A stretch of 9,862 nucleotides of DNA from the NCBI GenBank assembly GCA_024427265.1, contig JAKSVP010000019.1, positions 1-9,862 on the forward strand, written 5' to 3'. Under the pieces are notes generated by a model, which saw only the letters and a program-made list of their open reading frames with translations, had not been told where the DNA came from and ran no database searches. Position numbers and translations under genes: made by a program. This document shows, piece by piece, positions 1 to 7,292 of the stretch. The first letter of the stretch is position 1; the number at the start of each line of letters is the position of its first letter. The stretch comes from Mycoplasmoidaceae bacterium. GTDB taxonomy: Bacteria; Bacillota_I; Bacilli_A; Mycoplasmatales; Mycoplasmoidaceae.

Positions 1-1178
1 AGAAAATTTTAGTTATTAATGCTGGTTCAAGTTCTATTAAATTTAGAGTTTATAACTTTGATGATTTAAAAGAACTAGCAAATGGTTTATGTGAAAGAAT
101 CTTTGTTGATGGTCACATAAAAGTTAAAACAACAGAAGGAAAAACAATTGAAAAAGATGCTGCTATGCCAGATCATACAGCAGCTGTACAAATTGCTTTA
201 GATTCTCTAAAAGAATTAAAAGTAATTGAAGATTTAAATGATGTTGTTGGTATTGGACATAGAATTGCCATGGGTGGACAATTCTTCAAAGAATCAACTA
301 TTGTTGATGATGAAAAGATTTTAGACAAAGCAATTGAATATGGAAAGATTGCTCCATTACACAATCCATGTGAAACAACAGTTATTAAAGTATTTAAGAA
401 ACTAGTTCCAAATGCATATAACGTTGGTGTATTTGATACATCTTACCACTCAACTATCCCTGCAGTTAACTCTGACTATTGTTTAGACAGAGAAACTACA
501 AAGAAATATGAAATTAAGAAATATGGATTTCATGGTACAAGCTATAGATATATAGCTAAGAAGATGGAAGAAGTATTAGGCAAGAAGAATCCTAATTTAA
601 TTGTTTGCCACATTGGTAATGGTGCATCTATCTGTGCTATTAAAGATGGTAAATCATATGATACAACTATGGGTTTAAGTCCACTTCAAGGTTTAATCAT
701 GGGAACAAGATGTGGAGATATTGATGCTTCAGTATGTACATATCTATTAACTCAAGGATTAACTGGTGAACAAGTTAATGCTGAATTAAACAAGAAAGCA
801 GGAATGCTTGGTATTGCTGGCTCAAGCGACTCAAGAGATGTTATTGCTAAAGCAAATGCAGGTGATGCAAATGCTAAGTTAGCAAGAGAAATTCAATTAC
901 AAAGAATTGCTAACTATGTAATTCAATATGCAAATGAATTAGGAAAAGTAGATGCAATTGTCTTTACTGCAGGTTGTGGAGAAAATGATCCATTATTACT
1001 TGAAGGTGTTTGTGATCGTGTTAAATTAATGAACCTAAAATATGATGCAAACAAGAACAAAGAAAAATATGGTGACTATCTAGAAGTTACAGCTTCAGGT
1101 TCAGACACAAGAATCTTTAGAGTAAGAACAAACGAAGAACTAATGATTGCAGGAGATGTTAAAGCCTTAGCAAAATAA
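1..1178 (+). CDS. ackA: Acetate kinase, 5' end cut off by the window
   Basis: Acetate kinase interconverts acetyl phosphate + ADP and acetate + ATP, the substrate-level ATP step of the Pta-AckA pathway in the cytosol. The frame is open from base 3, where the first visible residues KILVINAGSSSIKF are the family's N-terminal phosphate-binding signature, so only about two to four codons are missing upstream. An internal ATG at 165 is not the start, because conserved sequence precedes it. Further family motifs are GFHGTSY near 526, HIGNGAS near 610, the LSPLQGLIMGTRCGDID block near 675-725 and FTAGCGEND near 963 (usually FTGGIGEN). About 391 residues are visible, close to the usual length of about 400. 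The gene ends in TAA and converges on lon at a shared terminator. It contains no UGA codons. The identification is firm; the missing start cannot be placed. Confidence 0.96.
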   Translation, partial: KILVINAGSSSIKFRVYNFDDLKELANGLCERIFVDGHIKVKTTEGKTIEKDAAMPDHTAAVQIALDSLKELKVIEDLNDVVGIGHRIAMGGQFFKESTIVDDEKILDKAIEYGKIAPLHNPCETTVIKVFKKLVPNAYNVGVFDTSYHSTIPAVNSDYCLDRETTKKYEIKKYGFHGTSYRYIAKKMEEVLGKKNPNLIVCHIGNGASICAIKDGKSYDTTMGLSPLQGLIMGTRCGDIDASVCTYLLTQGLTGEQVNAELNKKAGMLGIAGSSDSRDVIAKANAGDANAKLAREIQLQRIANYVIQYANELGKVDAIVFTAGCGENDPLLLEGVCDRVKLMNLKYDANKNKEKYGDYLEVTASGSDTRIFRVRTNEELMIAGDVKALAK

Positions 1179-1180
1179 AA

Positions 1181-1201
1181 AAAAGAGGGTACTCCTCTTT
1201 T
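1181..1201. terminator. Bidirectional intrinsic terminator between ackA and lon
   Basis: An 8-bp stem, AAAAGAGG / CCTCTTTT, has a 5-base loop (GTACT). On the plus strand it runs into TTTTATTTTTT; on the minus strand the A-run before the stem gives a U tract. It therefore fits as terminator of both converging genes. It begins two bases after the ackA stop, and the lon stop codon (1200-1202) lies within its right arm. Confidence 0.85.
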
Positions 1202-3572
1202 ATTTTTTGACTTTCTTGCCGACAATCACTTTAGTTTCTTTTAATGGTTTGCCATTGAAGACAATGTTGTAGATTTCGTCATAATGTTCAACCAAATAGA
1301 CTGTGATATTGTCTTTAACTTCAGGTGGAACATCCTTCAAGAAACGTTCATCTCTTGCCGGAATGATGACTGTGTTAACTCCACCACGATGAGCTGAGAT
1401 AGTTTTTTCTTTTACACCACCAATAATTAGAACTTTACCACGCAAAGTGATTTCACCAGTCATTGATAATGTTGATTTAACAGGACGATTACTTAAGGCA
1501 GAAATGATAGCAGTTGTTAATGTTACACCAGCAGATGGTCCATCTTTTGGAACACCACCAGTTGGAACGTGGATATGAATATCTGTCTTAGCAAAGTCGA
1601 TATCCTTAATACCAAACTTCTTTGCATTAGCTTTTACAAAAGCTAGGGCAACTTGAGCAGATTCTTTCATTGTTTCTTTTAAGTTACCAGTGATATTAAC
1701 TCCACCTTTACCTTTATAGTGAGTTACTTCAATTTGTAGTAAGTCACCACCAGCAGATGTATAAGCCATACCATTTACAACACCAGGAATATTTACTTTT
1801 TCTTTAATGTTGTATTCAAAGATTTCTTTGTCTAAGTAGAACTTAGCAGCAGCTTTATCAATCTTCTTAGTAATCTTCTTTTTACTAGACATTTGTTCAA
1901 CTACAAGTTTTCTTGCAATCTTTCTGATCATTCTTTCAAGTTCTCTCACACCTGCTTCTTGTGTGTAGTGTCTAATAATGAACATTAATGCATTATCAGC
2001 AAATGTTAAGTCTTTGTTAGTCAAACCAGAATCTTTTAATACTTTAGGAATTAAGTATTTCTTAGCAATAGCTAACTTTTCAAGTTCTGTATATGAAGTT
2101 AGTTCAATAATTTCCAAACGGTCATACAATGCAGCAGGAATTTGTTCAGCATAGTTAGCTGTTGCTACGAACATAACTTTTGATAAGTCGTAATCTTCTT
2201 CAATATAGTTATCACTAAATCTTGAGTTTTGTTCTGGATCTAGAACTTCTAGCATTGCTGAAGCTGGGTCACCTCTTTGGTCTGAAGACATCTTATCAAT
2301 TTCATCTAATAAGAATAGAGGGTTAACTACACCAGCTTTTTTCATTGCTTTGATAATTCTACCAGGCATAGAACCTAAATAGGTTCTTCTATGTCCTCTA
2401 ATTTCAGATTCATCCTTAACACCACCTAATGCCATCTTAACAAATGGTTTGTTTAAAGCATCAGCAATAGATTTAGCAAGTGATGATTTACCCACACCAG
2501 GAGGACCAACCAAACAAATAATTGGTGCTTTAGTGTTTTTAGATTTTGCTCTGACTGCTAAATATTCAACAATTCTTTCTTTAACTTTTTCAAGACCATA
2601 GTGACTAGCATCCAATGTGCCTTTAACTTTGTTAAAGTCATCGTTGTCTTTAGATTCTTGTCATCATGGTATGTTTAATAATCATTCAATGTATGTTCTA
2701 ATCATTGAAGACTCTTGAGGGTTAGAAGACTCCAAATGATTTATTTCAGATTCAAGTTTTTCCTTAATATGTTTAGGATATGGATTTTCTCTTAATTTCT
2801 TTCTAAACATTGTTGAATCATTTTCACGTGAAGAAATTTCACCAAGTTCTTCTTTGATTGTTCTCATTTTTTCGCGTAAATAGAATTCACGTTGTTGTTT
2901 ATTTAAACTTTCGTTTAATTTCTTATTAATGTCTTTTTCAACTTTGCTTAAATCAGCTGGATTAGATAACATTCCAGTTAAAGCATCAATCTTTAGTGGT
3001 AATGTGTTCAAAGCTAGGATTTGTTGCTTTTGATCAAAATGAACAGGTAAAGCATTAGTTATTTCATAAACTAAGTCAATGAAATTATTTGTCTTACCTT
3101 TCTTTTCATTTTCAATAATGATATCTCTAATACGTGCTGTGATCTTTTGATCATAACGATTTAATAACTCAAGTAATGTATCAAATTCTTTTGATTCATC
3201 AATCTTGTATAGTTGTTGATCGTTAATCTCAGTAAATTCACATTTAGTTATTTTCTTAGTTGCATCAGCAACTAGATTACTAATTAGAACTCTGCTTTTA
3301 GGTTCAATAGTAATAGTCATTTCATTATCTGTTCTAGCAATCTTAGTAATTTTAGCTAAAACACCAATGTTATAGATTTCGTCAATCTTCTTGACTGTAT
3401 CTAACTTTGGGTTGATTTGAGCTGTTACGATAATTTCTTTACTACCTTTATCGTAAGAATCATTAATAGTATTAATAGAAATCTCACGTGCGATTTCTAT
3501 ATCTCTTTCTATTCCAGGGAAGCATATTACTCCTCTGGTAATAAGTAGGTTTTTGTTATTTGAATTCTTCAT
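1200..3572 (-). CDS. lon: ATP-dependent Lon protease
   Basis: Lon is a cytosolic hexameric AAA+ serine protease that degrades misfolded and regulatory proteins. The gene gives 790 residues when UGA is read as Trp (residues 297, 303 and 304); with UGA as stop it would look split. Residues 1 to about 190 resemble the Lon substrate-binding domain and are followed by a charged helical stretch. The AAA+ module has Walker A GPPGVGKS (356-363) and Walker B FLLDEID (D423, E424). The protease domain has the GPSAG nucleophile motif (S680) and the KEK motif with K723; the Ser-Lys spacing of 43 equals that of E. coli Lon (S679/K722), so both activities should be intact. The ATG at 3572-3570 has GGAGG five bases upstream. 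A CIRCE operator lies in the leader, so heat-shock control by HrcA is likely. It is transcribed towards ackA and separated from tig by a terminator. Confidence 0.97.
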
Positions 3573-3582
3573 AATAACCTCC
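3573..3582 (-). promoter_or_regulatory. Shine-Dalgarno of lon
   Basis: On the minus strand GGAGG (3582-3578) lies five bases before the ATG. It is the strongest ribosome-binding match in the window and fixes the lon start. Confidence 0.8.
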
Positions 3583-3593
3583 GCATTATCATT

Positions 3594-3620
3594 TTAGCAC
3601 TTTTTTAGTGAGAGTGCTAA
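3594..3620. promoter_or_regulatory. CIRCE operator (HrcA site) upstream of lon
   Basis: TTAGCACTT, nine spacer bases, GAGTGCTAA. This matches the CIRCE consensus TTAGCACTC-N9-GAGTGCTAA at all but one position. It lies 21 bases before the lon ATG. HrcA binding here would repress lon at normal temperature. It has the same arms as the site before clpB. Confidence 0.95.
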
Positions 3621-3625
3621 TTTAT

Positions 3626-3631
3626 TTTATA
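3626..3631 (-). promoter_or_regulatory. Candidate -10 box of lon
   Basis: TATAAA on the minus strand lies six bases upstream of the CIRCE, so transcription would start inside the operator. No recognisable -35 is present and the surroundings are extremely AT-rich, so this is tentative. A GATAAT at 3590-3585 is too close to the Shine-Dalgarno to serve. Confidence 0.4.
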
Positions 3632-3652
3632 TTTATTTATAAATATATGTTT

Positions 3653-3680
3653 AAAAAAACACACTAAATGTGTGTTTTTT
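3653..3680 (-). terminator. Intrinsic terminator of tig
   Basis: An 11-bp stem (3654-3664 with 3670-3680; core CACAC/GTGTG extended by A-T pairs) has a five-base loop and on the minus strand ends in a run of seven T. It lies seven bases past the tig stop and separates tig from the lon promoter. Confidence 0.85.
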
Positions 3681-3687
3681 GAAGGTT

Positions 3688-5001
3688 TTATTTAGATTCT
3701 TTTTTGCATTCAGAAACGAGTTTTTTGAAAAGTTTATCTCTTAAAATATTGCTTTCAGCATATTCTTTGTTCTTTTCAAACATATCTTTAGCTTTCTTTT
3801 CATCACCTAGATATTTAGCTAGTTTTCCTAAATAATCTTTCTTGTCTGCTTCTTCTACTTTGATCTTGTAGTCTTCAATTAGTTTTTCATAAACTAGAGC
3901 AACTACTAAAGTAGCCTTGGCAGAAGTTTCAAGTGTTTCTTCAAACTTCTTTGCATCTAAACCAATAGCTTTCTTGTATTGGTCTAGAGTTTTGAAACCT
4001 GCACGATTAGCTTCATTTTCATATTGTCTTAAGATTTGGTTCTTGTGCATGTTCATTAATGCTTTAGGATAATAGTTTAATTTAGCTTTTTTGCTAATTG
4101 TGTCATTAATTAAACGCATAGCCATATCTTGGTAACGAAGTTCTGTTTCTTGGTTAAATAATGATTTAATGTGTTTTTCAAGTTCAGCCATGTTAGCACA
4201 ATCCATACCAAATTTCTTGCAGTAGTCTTTTGTGATTTCAGGATATTCAATTTCCTTAACATCATTAATAACTACTTCAAACTTTGCTGGTTTACCAGCA
4301 TAGTCTTTCATTCCATAGTCTTTAGGGAAAGTAACATTAACATCTTTCTTGTCACCTTTTTTGCAACCAATTAATTGATCTTCAAAGTTGTCAATGAAAG
4401 ACTTAGAACCAATTTCTAATTCATAGTTCTTGCCTTCTCCGCCTTTAAATGCTTTACCATCAATAAAACCTTTAAAGTCAATAACTGCAATATTGCCTTT
4501 GGCAACAATGCCATCCTTCTTAGCTGATAGCATTGCATCTGGTTTAATCATCATTTTGATTTGTTGTTTAACCATTGCTTCAGTTACATTTGCTGCTTTA
4601 AATGCAGGAAGTTTAATTTCCTTAATATCCTTAGCTTCAAAGTTTTCAACTTTAGGAACTAATTCAAAACCAACATTGATAACTGGAGTTGGTTGTAATT
4701 TAACAACTTCTAATTTATTTACTGAATCTAAACAATCAGAATCCTTGAATTCTTTAGATTCAAGAATTTTTTGAATAATTAGATTTTGTTGTTTGTCTAA
4801 AGCCCTCATAGCTACTTCAGTATCAGAAATTCTTTTATCAATTTCTGCTTGAGGAACATGGCCTTTTCTAAAGCCTTGAATTTGAATGTTTTTAGCTAAA
4901 TCTTTCTTAGTTTTAGCTATGCTATCCTTTCAAGTTTTAGCATCTAATTCAACTTCAAATGTTGCATCAAATTTATTATTTCTTACAGATAAAATTTTCA
5001 T
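3688..5001 (-). CDS. tig: Trigger factor (ribosome-associated chaperone, peptidyl-prolyl isomerase)
   Basis: Trigger factor docks at the ribosomal exit tunnel and shields nascent chains. The gene encodes 437 residues, close to the 432 of E. coli. Residue 24 is a UGA-coded Trp, so a standard-code reading would wrongly start at the ATG for residue 65. The N-terminal domain carries the ribosome-binding signature GFRKGHVP (43-50), at the same positions as in E. coli. The middle FKBP-type PPIase domain spans about residues 164-250 (KGNIAVIDFKGFIDG to FEVVINDVKEIEYP), followed by a helical C-terminal chaperone domain rich in Lys and Glu. The start ATG at 5001-4999 is preceded by AGAGG with eight spacer bases. 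The gene has its own promoter and terminator, and no CIRCE is visible, so it is probably not in the HrcA regulon. Confidence 0.96.
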
Positions 5002-5029
5002 TTTGTTTGCCTCTTTTACAAGTGATTAA

Positions 5030-5035
5030 ATTATA
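5030..5035 (-). promoter_or_regulatory. -10 box of tig
   Basis: TATAAT on the minus strand, 28 bases before the tig ATG, with a Shine-Dalgarno-like AGAGG (5014-5010) between. No clear -35. It is divergent from the lipoprotein promoter in the same gap. Confidence 0.6.
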
Positions 5036-5112
5036 AAGTATAAAAGTAATAAATTTAATTATTATTTTTAACATATTTGCAGCTTTTTGATAATCACTAC
5101 CTCGACTTAGTG

Positions 5113-5118
5113 TATAAT
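5113..5118 (+). promoter_or_regulatory. -10 box of the lipoprotein gene
   Basis: A perfect TATAAT lies 32 bases before the ATG at 5151. A TTGATA at 5087-5092 resembles a -35, but its 20-base spacing is longer than usual. GAGGAG at 5136-5141, nine bases before the ATG, is the ribosome-binding site. Confidence 0.65.
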
Positions 5119-5150
5119 TATTTAAAAATATTTTTGAGGAGATTTAATTT

Positions 5151-5945
5151 ATGAAATTATTAAACAAATTTTTGCCTATAGCAACAGTTGCAAGCGTTGC
5201 TGTAGTTGCTGCTCCGCTTGTCATCACATCATGTAGTTGTGGTGCAAGCAACGGTGTTTGAACCAAAGGGGAAACATATAAACCAATGACACCAAAGCAA
5301 GGTAAAACAATCCAAGGAAATGATGATGATTTAACTAAAGAATATGAAAATGATGTTAAATCAAACAACAAAATCTTTTCTGATGACTTTGTCAACTTTG
5401 CTTCTCGTGGTGGATATCCAGAATCTGAAGAAGCAATGAAATTTGATGTTACTAGTATCAAACATGTAACAACAAATGTTGGTACTGGTTGAAATGATGA
5501 CAAAACATCATGCTATGTATTCCCTGTTTCATTTTCTATGACACTTACTGCTAGTGCAACAATTAGTAGTACAAGCAAAGTTTTGTCTGAAGTGAACTAT
5601 CAAAATGCGCAAATTGTATTCACTAATATGCCAATTAGTCTTAACTATGAAGAATCAATGAAGGTTCTTGGAAAAGAAGGATCAATAGCGCAATGTGAAC
5701 CTGCATCAATTGATATACTAATTCCAAATAAGGATTGATCTATCTATATGCCTGAATTAGTTTATGATAGCACTAAAGAATCATTTACTCTAGGAAATGA
5801 AAAAATATATAATGTTGATAATAGCCTTGAAGAGCTATCAAAAAATCAAAACCTAATGAATGCATTTCAAAGTTTCCTTCGTTTCTTCACTATGTTTGAG
5901 TCAAACTACTACTATAACACAGTATTCCAGAATAATTGTTATTAA
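5151..5945 (+). CDS. Orphan mycoplasma lipoprotein of unknown function
   Basis: A 264-residue predicted surface lipoprotein. It begins MKLLNKF, followed by a hydrophobic stretch (residues 8-26) ending in the lipobox VITSC with the acylated Cys at residue 28. This is a signal-peptidase II site of the mycoplasma type, with Ser before Cys. A second Cys follows at residue 30. Trp residues 37, 114 and 196 are UGA-coded, so the standard code would break the gene into pieces. The mature part is acidic and polar near its start (GNDDDLTKEYEND), then rich in Ser/Thr and beta-prone segments, and ends in an aromatic cluster (FFTMFESNYYYN). I recognise no family domain. The start is supported by GAGGAG at 5136-5141 and a TATAAT further upstream. 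It has its own terminator and no co-transcribed partner. Lipoproteins of this kind are often lineage-specific surface antigens; that role is inference. Confidence 0.9.
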
Positions 5946-5961
5946 CACTAAACAAGAAAAT

Positions 5962-5990
5962 AAATTAAGCAAATAATTGCTTAATTTTTT
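5962..5990 (+). terminator. Intrinsic terminator of the lipoprotein gene
   Basis: An 11-bp stem (AAATTAAGCAA / TTGCTTAATTT) has a four-base ATAA loop and is followed by further Ts. It lies 17 bases after the stop codon. Confidence 0.85.
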
Positions 5991-6032
5991 CTTATATTTT
6001 TCTTGATAGATGGTAATATAGTATAGATATTG

Positions 6033-6041
6033 TGTTATAAT
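6033..6041 (+). promoter_or_regulatory. Extended -10 promoter of tRNA-Arg
   Basis: TGTTATAAT fits the extended -10 pattern TGnTATAAT. Transcription would start around 6048, about five bases before the mature tRNA. No -35 is seen at normal spacing, as expected for extended -10 promoters. Confidence 0.7.
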
Positions 6042-6052
6042 ACATTAACACT

Positions 6053-6129
6053 GTGCCAGTAGCTCAGTTGGATAGAGTACGCGCCTTCTAAGCGCGTGGT
6101 CGGAGGTTCGAATCCTCTCTGGCGCGCCA
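6053..6129 (+). tRNA. tRNA-Arg, anticodon UCU (reads AGA/AGG)
   Basis: A complete 77-base cloverleaf. The acceptor stem GTGCCAG pairs with CTGGCGC (one G-U pair). The D stem is GCTC/GAGT. The anticodon stem CGCGC/GCGCG closes the loop CTTCTAA with anticodon TCT at 6087-6089. The T arm GGAGG-TTCGAAT-CCTCT is canonical. Discriminator G and CCA are encoded. AGA is a frequent arginine codon in the genes of this window, so this tRNA should carry much of the arginine decoding. It is a single-gene unit with its own extended -10 promoter and terminator. Confidence 0.97.
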
Positions 6130-6132
6130 TTT

Positions 6133-6166
6133 AAAACCTAGTTGAACGGAATCAGCTAGGTTTTTT
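6133..6166 (+). terminator. Intrinsic terminator after tRNA-Arg
   Basis: A 13-bp stem (6133-6145 with 6152-6164, one G-U pair, core AAAACCTAG/CTAGGTTTT) has a six-base loop and is followed by a T tract. It begins four bases after the tRNA's CCA. Confidence 0.88.
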
Positions 6167-6173
6167 ATTTCGC

Positions 6174-6179
6174 TATAAT
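6174..6179 (+). promoter_or_regulatory. -10 box of the esterase gene
   Basis: TATAAT immediately follows the tRNA terminator. Transcription would start around 6186, leaving at most about 14 bases before the ATG at 6200 and only a few before the ATG at 6189. No Shine-Dalgarno is visible, so the mRNA may be leaderless or nearly so. Confidence 0.55.
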
Positions 6180-6199
6180 TTATCTATTATGAAAAATAA

Positions 6200-7210
6200 A
6201 TGATTAAGTATTCTATTTGTTTAGTTGGATTGATGGCTACAAGTTGTGGTCATGTTAACACAATATATCTATCAATTAGTGAAAAAGGACATGAACTAGA
6301 AAAAGTTTTATTAGGAATAAAGCCAAACTGGCAAGAACCAACAAAATTTAATGATTTAATTGAAAAATATAAAAGCGAGGGTGTATCAAGATATGTTGAT
6401 TTCAATATGGATGATTTAAATCAACCAGTTGTTTGCAACCTTAAAGATATTTCAACATCTACATCTGATGGATACAAACTATATACATTATTAGATAGTG
6501 ATGCAAGCAATTATGATACCATTCTTCTTTATATCCATGGTGGTGGTTATATTAACAATATTATTGGTGATGAATTATCATTAATTGATAATATTGCAAA
6601 AGTAACAAACGCAAAAGCTTATATACCTATTTATCCATTAGCGCCAGTTGATGACTATGAAAAGGCATTTACTTTTATTAAACATGTGTATGAATTAATT
6701 TCAACTGAAAATAAGAAAATTGTTATTATTGGTGATTCATCAGGAGCTGGACAAGCTGTGGCAATGATTGAAAACTCATACAATTTAGGCTATAAAGCAC
6801 CTGAAAAATTAATTCTTTTGTCACCATGATTAGATGGTGAGATGAAAAATAAAATGTGTGAAGAATACGAGAAAAAGGATTGTTTGTTAGCAAACTATGG
6901 TTTGAAAGAAGCTGCTAAATATTGAGCAGGAACAAAACATAATGTTTGAGATTATCAAATCAGCCCAATTAACGGTGATCTATCATTCTTGCCACCTACA
7001 TTAACTATTGTTGGTGATAATGAATTAATGTATCCTGACACAATGGATTTTGTCAAGAAACTTAAGAAATATCATATTAAGCAACAATTAGTTATTGGAA
7101 AAGGTTCAATGCATGACTTTGCAATGTATAACAATACAAAAGAAGGCGGCTGAGTTTTGCCAGAAGCTATAGAAGCTCAAAAAATTATTTGTAATTTTAT
7201 TCTAGAATAA
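6200..7210 (+). CDS. Alpha/beta-hydrolase esterase/lipase, predicted lipoprotein
   Basis: A 336-residue serine hydrolase of the hormone-sensitive-lipase-like alpha/beta-hydrolase type, which cleaves carboxyl esters; the substrate is unknown. Visible motifs are the oxyanion-hole HGGGY (113-117), the nucleophile elbow GDSSG (S180), the acid region VGDNELMYPD (E275 or D273) and the catalytic His in SMHDF (H305). UGA-coded Trp occur at 210, 242, 250 and 318, and one TGG at residue 44. The N-terminus MIKYSICLVGLMATSC has a lipobox-like ATSC, giving a possible lipid-anchored Cys16 after an unusually short signal peptide. A stop codon lies immediately upstream in frame, so 6200 is the first possible ATG, but there is no Shine-Dalgarno. 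A second ATG at 6189 in another frame suggests an N-terminal frameshift. A role in host or medium lipid use is inference. Confidence 0.88.
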
Positions 7211-7226
7211 AAAGCAGATAAAAAAT

Positions 7227-7261
7227 AAATTAGCACTTTCATAGCGAGAGTGCTAATTTTT
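7227..7261 (+). terminator. Possible terminator of the esterase gene overlapping CIRCE
   Basis: With its A/T flanks, the CIRCE palindrome makes an 11-bp stem (AAATTAGCACT / AGTGCTAATTT) with an 11-base loop and a short T tract. No other terminator is seen after the esterase stop at 7210, so this DNA operator may also end that transcript. Confidence 0.4.
7230..7256. promoter_or_regulatory. CIRCE operator (HrcA site) upstream of clpB
   Basis: TTAGCACTT, nine spacer bases, GAGTGCTAA: one mismatch to the consensus and the same arms as the lon site. It lies just upstream of the TATAAT at 7265, so it covers the -35 region, and HrcA bound there would block RNA polymerase. Confidence 0.96.
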
Positions 7262-7264
7262 GTG

Positions 7265-7270
7265 TATAAT
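7265..7270 (+). promoter_or_regulatory. -10 box of clpB
   Basis: TATAAT lies 22 bases before the clpB ATG and eight bases after the CIRCE. Transcription would start around 7277. GAGGT at 7280-7284, eight bases before the ATG, is the ribosome-binding site. Confidence 0.75.
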
Positions 7271-7292
7271 GTATTTAGCGAGGTAATGAATT

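Noticed and set aside
165..167. ATG at 165 as the ackA start
   Set aside because: The conserved phosphate-binding N-terminus (NAGSSS) is encoded upstream in the same open frame, which runs off the left edge.
2613..2684. lon appearing as two genes (1200-2615 and 2682-3572)
   Set aside because: The gap reads through in the same frame with UGA as Trp (residues 297, 303, 304), giving a normal full-length Lon.
5144..5503. Minus-strand open frame of 119 codons over the lipoprotein gene
   Set aside because: It is antisense to a gene with a clear signal peptide, Shine-Dalgarno and terminator, and shows no motifs of its own. Similar shadows at 173-364 (-), 4171-4374 (+), 4430-4774 (+), 7691-7906 (-), 8117-8356 (-) and 8519-8788 (-) were dropped for the same reason.
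6001..6008. TTGATA at 6003-6008 as -35 of the tRNA promoter
   Set aside because: It lies 27 bases from the -10, too far for a -35; the extended -10 suffices.
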